DNA from: Clonostachys chloroleuca
Lineage: Eukaryota > Ascomycota > Sordariomycetes > Hypocreales > Bionectriaceae
Direction: 5' to 3'
NCBI GenBank assembly: GCA_037952775.1
Contig: JBANAY010000004.1
Span: forward strand, 5,580,001 to 5,644,000
Length of the DNA stretch: 64,000 nucleotides
The first letter of the stretch is position 1. The number at the start of each line of letters is the position of its first letter. Below the pieces are notes generated by a model. That model saw only the letters and a list, made by a program, of their open reading frames with translations, was not told the DNA's origin and did no database searches. Made by a program: the position numbers and the translations under genes. Below, in pieces: positions 35,374 through 47,596 of this stretch.

Positions 35374-36866
35374 AATTCAGCAATGTATTTCAACGATTCG
35401 GTTTCTAGTGGCGAGTTTCCCAATAGGAGATGGGGCAGCTTCTGTTGTAATGGCCATACGAGCGATGATAATAAGAGCGTTTGACCCCTTTCTCACTCGC
35501 GGGCAAAAAGAAGGGCGTCTTAACTGTACTGGATCTAAAATGAGAACATAGAAGATTTTGAGCCCAATCGTTATTCTCTCAAGGAGTTATCAAAAGTCAA
35601 TGGGTCCTCGAAAGGTAAGTAATATTTTACAGAAGTAGAAGTTTTTTGTACTAGGATGTGCGCCCCTGGTGCGTTGGGGAGGAACAGCCACAAGCCCACA
35701 TCGTAGATAACGCAACATTCATAGAATAGCTTGATATCCAGGAATCATATGAACTTATGGTTAGCTTCGCGGGTTCAATCTTATTGGATCAAATAATTCT
35801 TGTAAGATATCGGCTAGCATGTGGCGTCACTGGGGCTCAAAGGCACGGAGAGATTTATCTTTTCAAAGCCGAGCATTTTCAAAAAAGTAGGTTTAGAGGT
35901 TAAGAGTGCGTGAATCTTCGAGCTGTGACATCTAGCCACAGCATGTGGACCCAAACTCATTAGCAGATGAATATTCTTTCGAAGAAGCTCCTCTTTTTGC
36001 GTTTCCATTACAGGTATCTGATTCATCTCCATCTGCTTCTTCACCATCTCCTGTGCTTAAGTGCTAGATATCAATCTTTTCTGATGAATATCTCTGACTG
36101 GTACTTTTGTACATGGATCTGAGATGATAAACGGGGCAGGTGACGGTGACTTTCCTAGCAGAAAGGATCTTTTGATAGCGTACTGCCACTTCTGCTCTTT
36201 TGCCGACACATTATGAAACAAATCAACTCTGGGGCTTGCGTATTCGATCGGCAAAAGTCAATTTCACTAACCATTACCACCCATAGGTTCATTCTTGAGT
36301 CGTAGTGCTTTAGAGATGGTATATTACCTGTTTCGATGGGATTGACCGTGAGTGAACATTCCATAAGGCCAAATGTTTCCAACATAAGAAATAGTTATCC
36401 TGTTATCCTCCTAGATGCTTACACCGTTAGCCAGAAACCAAGGCTCACTGCCTCGCCCCTCCCCACATAAGAATGCCTGCATAACCAGTGCTGACGTTGT
36501 GGCATAGCCACCCCATGACTGCCTCCGCTAAAGTGCCAATCAGCGGTGTCCGGATGATGACGCCGTGCTCACCCGGGCGGTGCCACAAGGCAGCAACTGG
36601 TCGGTCAAGGCTCAATGGAGAGGCAGGCATCCATTCCTCACTCCTTCAATGACACATGCCAACAATTTGCTCTCATCTGCCACCAATCCAACGACTTTGT
36701 TATCCAGGAACAACTTTGGCTAACCTCTATATTTTTGATGCCCCCTCCCATTAACAGCCTTTCCAAGCAGCTCAAGGCTGCCAATAGCATTCGTCTTGCC
36801 CCATGAACAGCAGCAAGCGAATTTCAAGGCAGATCGAGTCTCCTACGCCAATACATTCCCTCCATC
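35374..36866. other. Intergenic, 1.5 kb
   Basis: Upstream of the NACHT-ankyrin gene. Open frames 35814-36047, 36057-36254 and 36155-36385 on the minus strand have no motif. No TATA was assigned. Confidence 0.45.
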
Positions 36867-39800
36867 ATGACTTCTTATGAAATTGATTTTGTCAATAGCG
36901 ACAGCGATGTTGATGCTGTCGTGATTGATCGCGACGATGTCAGCAATTACAACCCGGAACAGATCCTCCCTCAGCCCGAGGAGATTATTCAAAAAATCCG
37001 AGCCTGGCTCCAGCCAACCTCGTACGATATTGCGGGCGGAGAATACCGCAAGCATCTGGCCTCGCACGTCTCGGGGACGGGATCCTGGCTTACATCAAGC
37101 GACATATACAAGCAATGGTTGGAGGACAACCAACACGGGCTGCTATGGATCAAGGGCATTCCGGGTTCTGGAAAGTCCGTCATGGCAGCGAGCCTTATTG
37201 ACGGGCTCGCGAAAGCCAGCCCAGGCTCTCCTGTGGTATTTTTCTTTTTCCGTCAAATTATCGAAGCGAACCACCAGCCTGAGGCTCTGCTGCGAGATTG
37301 GATGGATCAGATCTTGACTTTTAGCCCGCCTCTGCAAAAGAAGCTCAAGGATTATTTAGAGTCTAATAGATCGATCGTTAGCATCTCGATGGAGGATATG
37401 TGGAAAGACCTTTACATGGCGTTCTCTGGATTGTCTAACAGGGTTTTCTGTGTGGCCGATGCACTCGACGAGATGGATAAAGGCAATGAGTCGTTTCTAC
37501 AAGCTCTTGCCACCTTGGGCAAATGGAACCCTCAGAAAGTCAAAGTCTTGATCACAAGCCGCCCAGTTCCAACGATTGAGGGGCCGCTGAGAGCCTTCCA
37601 ATCCCACTGCCTTCAAATCCGATTGCAGGAATACATGGTGGACATCGACATTGCGACATTTGTTCAGTTTACCCTGTCGCGATCCGTGATCCCACAGACC
37701 GACTGGAAGACGATCATGGACGCCGTGCCTGGCCGAGCCAACGGGCTGTTTCTCTACGCAAAGCTTGCAATGGACGCCTTTCTCGAGCCGGGTGCCAATG
37801 TGAAAACCGTTCTCGGCCATCTACCTGCTGACTTGAACGTGCTCTATACGGACCTCTTGATAGAGCACTCTAGACGGTCGGGTATAGCCGACAGTGTGCA
37901 GCGTTTGATCCTGCAGGCTGTCACTCATTCCACACGGCCGCTTAGGCTTCTGGAGCTTGCCGAAATGATCAAGGCAAACAATCCAGACGGAAAGGACAGA
38001 GATCTCAAAGCCACTAAGGATTTGATCCGAGCTGCGTGTGGGCCGTTGCTGGAGATCTTGGCGGATGAAACTGTATCTGTCATTCATCATTCATTTACGG
38101 AATACCTGAAAGGCACCACTCGGCATGATGGTTCCGGGTATCCGGTTCTGAAAATGGGGCCAACTCATGCTCAGTTGGCGATTGCCTGCTTGCGGTATTT
38201 GACTTCTGGAAGTCTGAAGTCCATCGTGGTAGAAGAGGAGGAATATAACGAAGATTCAGACGGCGATTGGTATACGTCCCGGAACCAGGTCCCGAAAGAT
38301 GAGATCCAACAGAGATTGAAGCATCCCTTCTTCGAGTATGCTGCCGTCAATTGGGCGCACCACATTCGTAGATCCGAAGCAGCTGAGCAAGATCAGACGA
38401 ACGTCCTCGTGTTGGTCCGTCAATTCTTGGACAATGAGAGAGCCATGAAAGCTTGGTTACAAACCAAATGGAACGCCTCATCTCGAGGAGCCGCACAGGG
38501 AGTCACGAAGATTCACATAGCTGCCAAGCTTGGCCTATTTTCTTACCTGAAGGAATTAATTCAAACTATGCAGCCAGATTTACCGGATGCGACTGGCAGA
38601 ACACCTCTGTAAGTTTTCATTTACTTTCTTACGACCCCAGATTGTTAACAATTATTCGGTATTTAGGTGGTGGGCAGCCCACGAAGGTCACGAAGAAGCA
38701 GTCTATGAGTTGATCAAGGCCGGTGCAAACCCCGACCAACCTGAATCCGTATGTGGATTGAAGCCTCTACACGAAGCCGCCAACTTGAACCATCCCGCAG
38801 TCGTCAGCGTGCTTCTCGAGGCTGGTGTAGACCCCCTAACACCTAAGACCAAGGAAGATCCGGGTAGGAGATGCGGGAATGCGCCTACAACTGTTGGGCA
38901 TACCCCCTTATGTATGCCTGCAGAAATGGACACCTTGAATCCGTGGACGCATTCCTACCCTTCCTCAAGGATATTGACACCGCCCACCGTGCTTTAGCAT
39001 GGTCAGCCGGAGTCGCCAAGTCAAAGGTTGTTGCTAGGATTCTTCAGCATCCTGGAATCGATGTTAACACTAAAATCCGTGGAGATACGGCTCTCTATCT
39101 AGCTTGCGGTACCGCCGATGTTGAGACTATCAGGTGCCTTTTGGAGGCTGGTGCGGATCCTCGCGTCCAAAGCTTGGACAGTGGTGACGAGTTTGATTCG
39201 GATTCATTCTATGTTCCCTTTGGGGAAGAGAAGCAGAATCCCAACAGAAAGAACTGTCTACATCGTTTGTGTGGATCTGGAAATCGTGGAAACATGGATG
39301 ATAATAGGAATGCCGAGGATCTGCAAACGATATTCTCGCTCTTGATCAATGCAGGCGCCGATATCAATTACCGGGATCCGTCTGGTCAGACGCCTCTCCA
39401 CAACGCAGTCTCTTCTCCAGTCTTAACACGACTGCTTCTCCGGGCCGGAGCTGATGCCAATGTAAGCGACGACTCAGGAGTCGCACCAATCCACCTCGTT
39501 AAATCGATAGACCCCATGGTGGTCTTGATCGAGGAAGGCCATGCCGACATTAATCTGGCCCAAAAGGATGGGAAGACACCTCTCCTCCACTTGCTCTCTA
39601 CCTATCATGTTGAAACCACGTTGAAGTTCCTCGAGTACGAACCTGACTGCAGCGCTACTGACCGTGATGGCGATGGAGTATTGCACGTCGCACTTAAGCA
39701 GTGGAATACAGGCGCGAACCTGCTCAGGGCTCTTCTCAAAGCTGGCGCTGATCCCAATGCAAAGAATAAGGCTGGGCTCACACCTCTCCTCTCCATGCGC

Positions 39801-42800
39801 AGAGATTTCAAGCCTCAGTTGATGGATGTACTCATTGAAGGAGGTGCTGATGTCAACGCGACTGACCGACAGGGGAGGACCGTACTTTTCAACGTTCTGG
39901 GTGATTCTAGTGGCTCTGACGGAAAGTTCGAGAGAATTACGCAGGTCGTTGAGAGGGGCTTTTCGACACATCACCGTGACCGGAAGGGCCGTACTCTTTT
40001 GCACGAAGCAGTTTTACGTCACGACGCAAATCGTATCAGGCCTAGTGAACTGTCACAGTTCGAGTTTGTTCATGGCTTAGGGCTTGACGTGCATGCCGTT
40101 GATCATGACGGGAACGGCCTGCTCCATGAACTAGCAATGCGTTCCTCCAACCATGATTCATATTCAGGACTGCCCTTGGTGTCACTCTGGGAGCGCCTTC
40201 TTGAGTTAGGTCTAGATTTAGAGCAGACGAATCATGATGGGCTCATTCCCTTGCATATTCTCTGCTCTGGCAACACCTCCTCGTCAAGATTCGAGCAAGG
40301 TGTAATTATGCCGATCGACTTTGTGATTTCGAGAACAGAGGACCTGGATCGGACCGACAGCCTCGGCGCCACACCTTTGCACCGGGCCGTGATACATGGG
40401 GAACTGTACTCGAAGAAACTTCTCGACGCCGGGGCTGATCCTTCTAAGGCCACGCACGAAGGATTGACCCCATTGCACATTGCCTCTCGCTGCAGGCAGA
40501 GCAATGTAGTCGGTTTACTACTGGACGAATTGAGGGAACGAACACCTTCGCCAGGTTCCCCTGCCGTCGGAGTGAATGCTGCCCTGTCTGATAAGATTCT
40601 TAACACACCTCTTTACTACGCTTGCCTCTCTGGGAGGCCAGAAACTGTGTCGCTACTCTTCGATGCGGGAGCTGATTCCAAAAAAGGGATGGTTTTTTCT
40701 GCTTGTGCCTCTTTCGAGGACGAGGATCAGCTGTGGAACAGCGGTTGCCAGGAAGACGCTATTTTAAAGGATCAACTTCCTCTCCGCTTGAAGGACACAA
40801 GGCGTATTCCGAAACGGGGAGATCGATACAGGGATGTTGGCGGTCTGAAAGAGGATGAAACAACCAGATTAGAAGAAATCCTTGAAATGTGTGCGAACAA
40901 CGGCCTCGAGGCGGATGACTTCGGGCAACTCGATCAACGGTTTTGGGATAGTGGTTACATCGGCGAAGCCTTCAACAAGGGGCATGACTACACCGCAACC
41001 TGCTTGACAGCCATTCGGGCTAAAAATCCTAGTCCAGAAGTTGGCAGCGATGAAACAACAGGAGCCTCGGTTTGCACAGCGAGGGTAGAGGAAATACTGC
41101 ACAACTCATCGAGGGAGGCTAGACTTCAAAGTCTAAGTGCCTCTGGGATGCTTCAGCCTGATAAGCTTCGCCAAAATCACTTATTGTCATTCCTGAGACG
41201 GAAGGAGTGGAAGTTTATTGAAAAAATGGCGGACGAGGGAGTTGACTTCCTCAACACCTCGTGCGGCGTTAGCAACTTCACCATTCTCGTCAGCCATGGT
41301 TATTCTTCGCTTGTAGAGACGGTGGGTGATATCGTGGTCCAGAAAGGTTTCGAATGCGGCGATTGGCATGCTTTCGGAGACAAAGCCCGGCCAGGTCTCT
41401 GGTTTGCGAAGCGAGACATCTCGGATCCAAGTAAAGTGGCCCAGAACCCTCTGCCTCTGCTAATTGGGGCAACTCAGCGAGAACTTCCGAATCTGCCTAT
41501 AGTCAAATTACTAGTGGAAAAGTTTGAAGTCGACGTAAACGAGATGGCATACAGCAGAGAGTACGTGAGTGGCGAGTATATCATCGCCGGAACCAATTCT
41601 CCTCTTCACTCCGTAGCGAGGGGAGATCATTGGTGGCAAGTTCATCAAGCACTGCCCTATTTACTCAAGGCTGGAGCCAACATCCATCTTCGCAACCATC
41701 TTGGACAGACGCCTCTTCTTACGGCCCTCAAAGCTGATGAGAACTGGCCTGGGCCATTTAATAGGACTGCCGCGAGACTTTTGATTGAAGCTGGAGCAGA
41801 CGTCAACGCTATTGATAGAGAGGGACGGAGCTGTCTAGCCTGCGCACGGCACGACGTTGGTCTAGTGAAGCTCCTCATCTCACACGGAGCTGTTGTAACG
41901 GCTGACTCCATCCTTGCGGCGATTGACTCGAAGAGCGTCCCAATGCTCCAAGCGCTCCTCTCTGGGGGTGTAAGCGCTAATATCCGTGCTGACAAGCCGT
42001 CTGAAAAGGCCCTGGCTGCTGAAAGGAAGAAGAGAAACAATAGATATGGCTGGGCCTACGGTTCATCAATACATCGACACGAAAAGTTTCCACTCTTCCA
42101 TGCTGGGAAGCTCTTGAAAACGATAAAACCTCCTGCTACACGCCAAGAACTTCGAGAGACAGAGACTTACATTCAACTTGTACACGTCCTTCTCGAACAT
42201 GGGGCTGACCCGTTTGGTAAATTTCTGGTAGAAAATAGTTCGGGTCCAGATACACCAAGCTATCGAGAAGCTACAGTCTTACATGAACTGCTAGCCGATG
42301 GTAGTTTGCCTGAGGTTTACCTCCGCATTCCTAACCTAGATGTCGATCATAGGGATGCCCAAGGCCGCACGCTGCTACATGCTGTCTGTAGTGGTATCAA
42401 TTATCCAGACTATGTCATTGGGTCATATCAACAGGACGGACAGATCGGCGAGAAGACTACCGTCTTTCAACAACTCTTATCCCTAGGGGCAGATATAGAA
42501 GCCGTTGACAACTCTTCTCGGAACGTCTTGCATTACATGATTGGCAATGATGACCCCTATGGGTTCGTCGAATTCGATAAATTTGAGGCGTCTCTGGCCG
42601 AGGTTATAAAGAAAGCCCCTCAACTCATGAATCAGCCAGACTCTTCTGGTGAAACGCCTCTGCACGCAGCCGTTCTTCGTGGGGCCACTAGGGGAAGACC
42701 GGATATCGCCCAAGCGCTCCTAAAGGCTGGGGCCGATCATCTCACGGTTACCAAGAAGGGAGACAATCTACTCCACTCACTTGCGTCGCGTATACGTACT

Positions 42801-43187
42801 GAGCAGAATCGCGATTTCCTCGAGGATCTGGCGAAGCGCGGAGTTGATATAAACGCTCGTAATTTCAAGGGAGAAACCCCGCTTTTCACCTTTTGTGCGA
42901 AATCTAAGGCTAAGAGCAACGATCGTTACGTTGACAAGCAAAAGGCTTCGGAGCAACTGAAAGTCATACCGCAAATGGAGCGACTGGGTGCCGACCTCTT
43001 CGTCAAAGACAACAGGGGTCGGGGGTTGTTACATGCAGCGGCAGGAGGAACTGTTGATATCTTTAAGCAACTGATGGAACGAGGGCTCGACGTCACGTTA
43101 GAAGATGAGGTGCAGCAAACGCCTATTGATGTTGCTGCTGCTTGTGGAAACAATTATATCCTGGAGCTCTTTGAGAAGAAAATATGA
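36867..43187 (+). CDS. NACHT-like P-loop/ankyrin-repeat receptor, single-base frameshift
   Basis: STAND NTPase with a very long ankyrin array, about 2,090 residues. Exon 36867-38608 encodes a short N-terminal segment, then the P-loop domain: Walker A GIPGSGKS (near residue 95), Walker B-like FCVADALDEMD, sensor VKVLITSRP, GRANGLFLYAKLAMD, and the winged-helix part ending VIHHSFTEYLKG. After the intron 38609-38666 ankyrin repeats start (TPLWWAAHEGHEEAVYELI). At 38903-38907 the run ACCCCCTTATG holds five Cs where six would keep frame: the repeat reads GHTPL in one frame and continues MYACRNGHLESV in the -1 frame, which then stays open to 43187. No in-phase intron spans this point. About twenty ankyrin-type repeats follow (motifs such as TPLHNAV, TPLHRAVIHG, GADP). 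No N-terminal effector domain is recognisable before the P-loop. Sequencing error and true mutation are both possible. Confidence 0.85.
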
Positions 43188-43784
43188 TCGAGTTAGGTTG
43201 TTGATGGTAACTAGGAGGTTCTCAAAAGCCTAGCTGTCTGTAGATTACAGGGATGCAGCTGTGGCATACGAAGAACACAAGATGGCCAAACTTAACACCA
43301 ACTCACACACTGTTGTCTCGGTATACCCCATATGATCATAGCATCATAACAACGTAACTCATTTCTTCCAAGCGGATCCTCGTGAAGAAACTAAGCTGCC
43401 ACTATAGCCACCACATAGCACTGTAACCACCGCATCACGCGAGCGACTAATAAACTATTCCAGCCCAAATCTCTTTCCATATAAAATAGGGGCATTATTT
43501 CCACATTAACACTACTACGCATGCATAGTAATATTAATAATAATAATAATAATAATAATATAAGAGTCTTCTCTCGTATATGGCTTGCTGTTATATCTGT
43601 TCCTTAGTTGACTACTGCTAGTTTTGGGCCCCAATCCGGTATATCGTGTATCGCACGTTATCACCCCGCGCAGTTCTGTTACCGTGCGTTCTTGGTGAAA
43701 TTAGCTCACTCCTATTGCAGTTTTGCTTTGCTTTCCTAACTCTGCAATTCCGATCTTCTCTTGGTCAAGAAAGCAGCAATAGGA
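43188..43784. other. Intergenic with (TAA)8 microsatellite
   Basis: A 600-base gap. The microsatellite at 43535-43558 is listed separately; nothing else is seen. Confidence 0.5.
43535..43558. repeat. (TAA)8 microsatellite
   Basis: Eight perfect taa units followed by an interrupted tat/aa. Non-coding. Confidence 0.9.
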
Positions 43785-44660
43785 ATGGAACCAAAAGTCA
43801 GATCCAATCGATCGGAGCAAGAGGGCTACAGTGCTTTCCCGGGCCGACGGCGACCAGATTGGACGCCAGCCTTTACGACAGTCGCGATCCTCGGTCTTTG
43901 CTTTCTGTTCACTGTGTCGCCCTCCGGTACTGATGGACAAACAATCGGTGGTCAATCCGAACAAGCCACCGGCAGTGGTGACGCTCCTCAGAATGCCCAG
44001 CGTGCTTCCGTCATTTTCACCCTCATCACCCTGGTTGGTGCCACGGCGACACGAATCATCCGCAATGGAATACAGAGCGTGCACCACATCGTCTCCGCAG
44101 ACTCCTCTGTCGCAGACGCGCTCACTTCAAGATGTTGGGCAGGAGTCGTCAGCCCTGTCGGACTGAGCTTCTTCGCCGTGTCGCTGATAGAAACGATGAC
44201 GAGTTATCTTGACGATGCCGAGGCTATTTGTGGCTCCCAGAAGGATTTCAACTGGAACATGGCCGTGGGCGATCGGGAGCATTACGACAAAGCCGCTGGA
44301 ATCTGGCTCATTCACGTCCTCGTCTGCGCTATCGCGTCCGGCCTTTTGCTGTATCTCCGGCCCCAATCCTGGCCAGGGTCGAGGACAAGTTCGCGATGGC
44401 TCGTTTTGCATTACGCGTTACTTGTGGGCATCGTAACGGCCGTCTTGGTGGCTGGACCCTGCGTCGCGCGTACTCTGCTACAGTCCGCCCTCTCTTACTC
44501 ACTATTTACTCTTACGGGTATCTGGCTTTTGGCGAACTGGCGGTGTATTTTTCGGCAAAGCTTGAGCGATGTTCACATACAGTTGCCGTTATATGCACTC
44601 TCACTCTACCTTGTTGCCTGGGCTCCGGTACAGGCCTATTGTCAACCGAATGGTTGTTGA
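43785..44660 (+). CDS. Multi-pass membrane protein, unknown function
   Basis: Single-exon frame of 291 residues from ATG 43785 (the frame is open earlier only with a TTG). Seven hydrophobic spans: FTTVAILGLCFLFTVSP, VIFTLITLVGATATRII, VVSPVGLSFFAVSLIET, IWLIHVLVCAIASGLLL, LVLHYALLVGIVTAVLV, YSLFTLTGIWLLANW and LPLYALSLYLVAWAP. The N-terminus is basic and hydrophilic, with a Gly/Ser/Gln-rich loop after the first span. I do not recognise the family. It precedes the PI-PLC gene by about 0.55 kb on the same strand; no functional link is evident. Confidence 0.6.
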   Translation: MEPKVRSNRSEQEGYSAFPGRRRPDWTPAFTTVAILGLCFLFTVSPSGTDGQTIGGQSEQATGSGDAPQNAQRASVIFTLITLVGATATRIIRNGIQSVHHIVSADSSVADALTSRCWAGVVSPVGLSFFAVSLIETMTSYLDDAEAICGSQKDFNWNMAVGDREHYDKAAGIWLIHVLVCAIASGLLLYLRPQSWPGSRTSSRWLVLHYALLVGIVTAVLVAGPCVARTLLQSALSYSLFTLTGIWLLANWRCIFRQSLSDVHIQLPLYALSLYLVAWAPVQAYCQPNGC

Positions 44661-45217
44661 TCTTAGCTTGGCTATGCATCCCCTTCTAGATATATGTAGT
44701 CAACACCAGGTAATAGGTGCCAAACCCGATGACGAGAGGCGAGAGAAGCGTCATGATAGTCGTTCGGTTTTCCTAGAGGGTAAAAAGCATCCCTGTCGCA
44801 GGGAGGCAATGCTGAACGGACACAATAATCGGGCAATTAGTGTAAAGCTACTCGCTTGGGTTATTCTTCTCATCGCTTCACTTACCAGAAGCATATAATG
44901 AATTTGGTGCACTTAGTGAGAAATTTCCAGCCATCTTATTGCTTTCATTTATCCACGCTGGAGGATTGTTTACCTGATCAGCACGCGTCCAAGGGCAACA
45001 GTTCCACATGGAGCCAATCAGACACGGCGGTGAGAGCACGAGAATGTTTGGAACATCTCAATTATTAACGAGCTTCCTACTTCGCCCGTTCCCGAGATCC
45101 GGCCCATCTTTCTACCATCATTGAATAATGATGGTTGCCACAGCCGCATCGGATTCTCTGTTTTCATTCTCTCTGCGTGATATCTACACCATCTCGCTCA
45201 TCACAAATTGGTCCGAG
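44661..45217. other. Intergenic
   Basis: Between the membrane protein and the PI-PLC gene. Open frames here overlap the neighbour in other frames and are not called. Confidence 0.5.
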
Positions 45218-46213
45218 ATGATTGCCACCAAAGTGCTCACTCTACTGACCAGCGCGTTGCTGGTCCAAGCCGGCTGCTACCGTGGCTACACCTCTCCATT
45301 CTCATTCGACCTGGGCACGGAAAACCATGCTGATTGGATGGGCGGCATACCTGATAACAGCTTTCTCACCTCTCTGTCCATTCCGGGCACACACGACACG
45401 ATGACATACAGCGTCCGCGACCAAGTCCGGCAGTGCCACAACAGAAATCTCACCGTGCAGCTCAACTCGGGTGTGCGCTACCTGGACATCAGAGGCCGAC
45501 TTGCAAACAACCTTATTGAGATCTACCATGCGGAGACTTATACCGGCTACAACTACGAATATGTTCTGGTAGAGGTGTTCAATTTCCTGGAGAGTCATCC
45601 CAGCGAGACCGTCATTGTTCGCATGAAGGAGGAGAGCACAGCCATCAATTCGACCATCTCTTACGAGGACGCATTCCTGTATTACCTTTGGAACAACACC
45701 GCCACGGCAAAGGGTGCGCAAAAGCATTACTACCTCCTTCCAGAGGGTGAATCATACGCACCCATCCCACGTTTAGGTGATCTTCGTGGAAAGGTCTTCT
45801 TTTTACAGAACTTTCCTTCGAGCGTGGCAAGCCGCTATGGCATCGGCTGGGAAACCTCAGATATGACCCTCCAAGACCTCTACGAGATTGAGAATGTTGA
45901 CGCGCTGTGGAAAAAATGGGATGCTATCGAAGCCTCGCTTATAGAGGCGGCAACTACGGCAGATGATAACCGAGCCTTGTTCCTCTCACATCTGAGTGCC
46001 TCCGTCGGCGTTTTGCCCATCGAAGCAGCCGCTGGTCCGCTTAACCGCACCGTTGTTGGCATGAACGATGAGACGGGCGAATGGCTAACCGAGACGGTTA
46101 AAGAGGGCGACGAGAACCATGGAAAGACGGGCATCGTCATCACCGATTTCCCAGGCCAGGAGCTTATCGATGCAGTTTTGGAGCGGAACAGCCATCTATC
46201 CCGCGTTTTTTAA
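45218..46213 (+). CDS. Secreted PI-PLC X-domain phospholipase
   Basis: Phosphatidylinositol-specific phospholipase C of the short, bacterial-like type. Single exon. The ATG at 45218 starts a signal peptide (MIATKVLTLLTSALLVQA), giving 331 residues. An in-frame ATG at 45128 would add 30 residues ahead of the signal and is less likely. The X-domain shows the first catalytic His in SIPGTHDTMTY, the YLDIRGR strand, the second His in IYHAETY, and VIVRMKEE; near the end is VITDFPGQELIDAV. No Y domain, PH or C2 domain is present, unlike intracellular fungal PLCs. It likely acts outside the cell on phosphatidylinositol or GPI anchors. No calcium-binding loop was recognised. Confidence 0.88.
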   Translation: MIATKVLTLLTSALLVQAGCYRGYTSPFSFDLGTENHADWMGGIPDNSFLTSLSIPGTHDTMTYSVRDQVRQCHNRNLTVQLNSGVRYLDIRGRLANNLIEIYHAETYTGYNYEYVLVEVFNFLESHPSETVIVRMKEESTAINSTISYEDAFLYYLWNNTATAKGAQKHYYLLPEGESYAPIPRLGDLRGKVFFLQNFPSSVASRYGIGWETSDMTLQDLYEIENVDALWKKWDAIEASLIEAATTADDNRALFLSHLSASVGVLPIEAAAGPLNRTVVGMNDETGEWLTETVKEGDENHGKTGIVITDFPGQELIDAVLERNSHLSRVF

Positions 46214-47327
46214 GGATCTCAAAAACGAAATATGCAGCTTTAAACTATCAAATCAAGGGTTGGCTGTTGACCGCCCGCGATGTGATCTCCTAAGCCTCTT
46301 TGGCACATAGTAACGAATTTTACATTTAAATGAACGCATCAACAATTTATACGTTTTAGCAATACTACATAGTGAAATATAACGTTGCCCTCAGCAGCAT
46401 ATCCTAAAATTTTGTGCTAGATGGTCTCGTACTAATAGTAAAGTGGAGCCAGATCGTCTCTTTCCTTCATTGATGAGTTGCCGTCTCCGTTTCAATACGC
46501 CGGAGGTCCGTCGTAACATCTCGGTATACTTGCATACTTTCGCAAATCAAGGCTAAAAGTTTTTTTTATTAGGGCTTCCCTTTCATCTGTTCTGAAAAGT
46601 TCCTTGGTGCAAAGCCAAGTTCCTTTTTTTATCTACGTTACCCCTCTGTTCCCTTAATAGCCACGCTTCAAGAGGAGATATTCGTTCCTACTACGTACTT
46701 AATTATAGTGGACCTGGACTTGATTTACTCATTGTTTTTCTGGACGTTATTATTTGCTGTGAAATCATCAGCTCATAATAAGCGACCGCACATAGCAGAC
46801 TGGCAGTAAGCAAAGTCCGAAACGCGAACCCTGGTCCGAGGTTTCGTTTCAGGTACTCGGACGCTTTGGGTCGACGGCCAAGGAAGTTCCGGTAAGCGTC
46901 TAAAGCTACGAGACATTTAGCCTTTAATTTCATGCCACGGGAAAACTATTACAGCTGGCTGTCGTTTGATGTTGTTGACAAATCATCATGAGACAGGTAA
47001 GTGGTCACAATGGATGTGAGGAGGGCAGGTAGTACCAAGATTCATGCACAGTAGAAGATCCGGCAATTGTATTCAGGTACGTTAACTCATTCAAGAAGCT
47101 CATTCCGGGCCTGCCGGTTTTGTGGTTATCATACTTTGTTTCGTTCCATAGCCAACCCCCATTTGTCTTGAAATGCTTGGTATACCTTGCCTTAATCCCT
47201 TGATGAAACACCCAAAACGCCAAGTGGGGAACGGCTTGCCTCGAAAAACACCAGATGAGACATCCATGTCAAGGTAAACTGAATCAGGCCAGGTCGAATT
47301 TGGCAATAGGGCTCGTTTGGCATTTCC
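46214..47327. other. Intergenic, 1.1 kb
   Basis: No gene supported. Minus-strand frames at 46703-46933, 47005-47223 and 47100-47306 have no recognised motif; the last two could be 3' untranslated sequence of the knottin-like gene. Confidence 0.45.
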
Positions 47328-47596
47328 TTATGCGCAAGAGTAGGCGAGGATTGGTTTACCCCCATCGTCGAAGCCTAGGGCGCCAGACGGGGAGCACTCC
47401 TGAGAGCAGCATTCCTCATTCGACGAACAGCCCTCTTTAAAAACGAGATGTTAGCAAGCGATTTCAAAGTAGCGGAATGCCATCCTAACAAGTTCGACTT
47501 ACTTCCTCTGGTTAAGCATTTCAGCTGGCCCAACGGCGATGCCAATGGAGTGCCCAAGAGGCCCATAATCGCCAGCGCAACAAAAGCGACCTTCAT
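47328..47596 (-). CDS. Small secreted cysteine-rich (knottin-like) peptide
   Basis: Two exons, 47503-47596 and 47328-47434, with a 68-base intron (gtaagt ... ttaaag), encode 66 residues. Exon 1 is a signal peptide (MKVAFVALAIMGLLGTPLA) and the first cysteine. Exon 2 holds five more. Spacing is C-x6-C-x5-C-C-x3-C-x19-C, which fits the inhibitor-cystine-knot pattern. Unspliced, the frame would continue as a basic, cysteine-poor stretch, so the intron matters. Sixteen T residues then cag lie immediately before the ATG on the coding strand, like a splice acceptor, which suggests a 5' UTR intron. Knottins in fungi include small effectors and antimicrobial peptides; no specific activity can be assigned here. 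Confidence 0.65.

Noticed and set aside
38901..38912. Programmed -1 frameshift at the C run
   Set aside because: The heptamer does not fit X-XXY-YYZ in the incoming frame and no strong downstream structure was seen; a single-base indel is simpler.
38863..38925. An intron (gtagga ... cctgcag) that could explain the ankyrin frame change
   Set aside because: The donor leaves one base and the acceptor needs two, so it keeps the wrong frame; it would also delete conserved ankyrin residues.
45128..45217. 30-residue extension ahead of the PI-PLC signal peptide
   Set aside because: A signal peptide is normally at the very N-terminus, and the ATG at 45218 starts it exactly.
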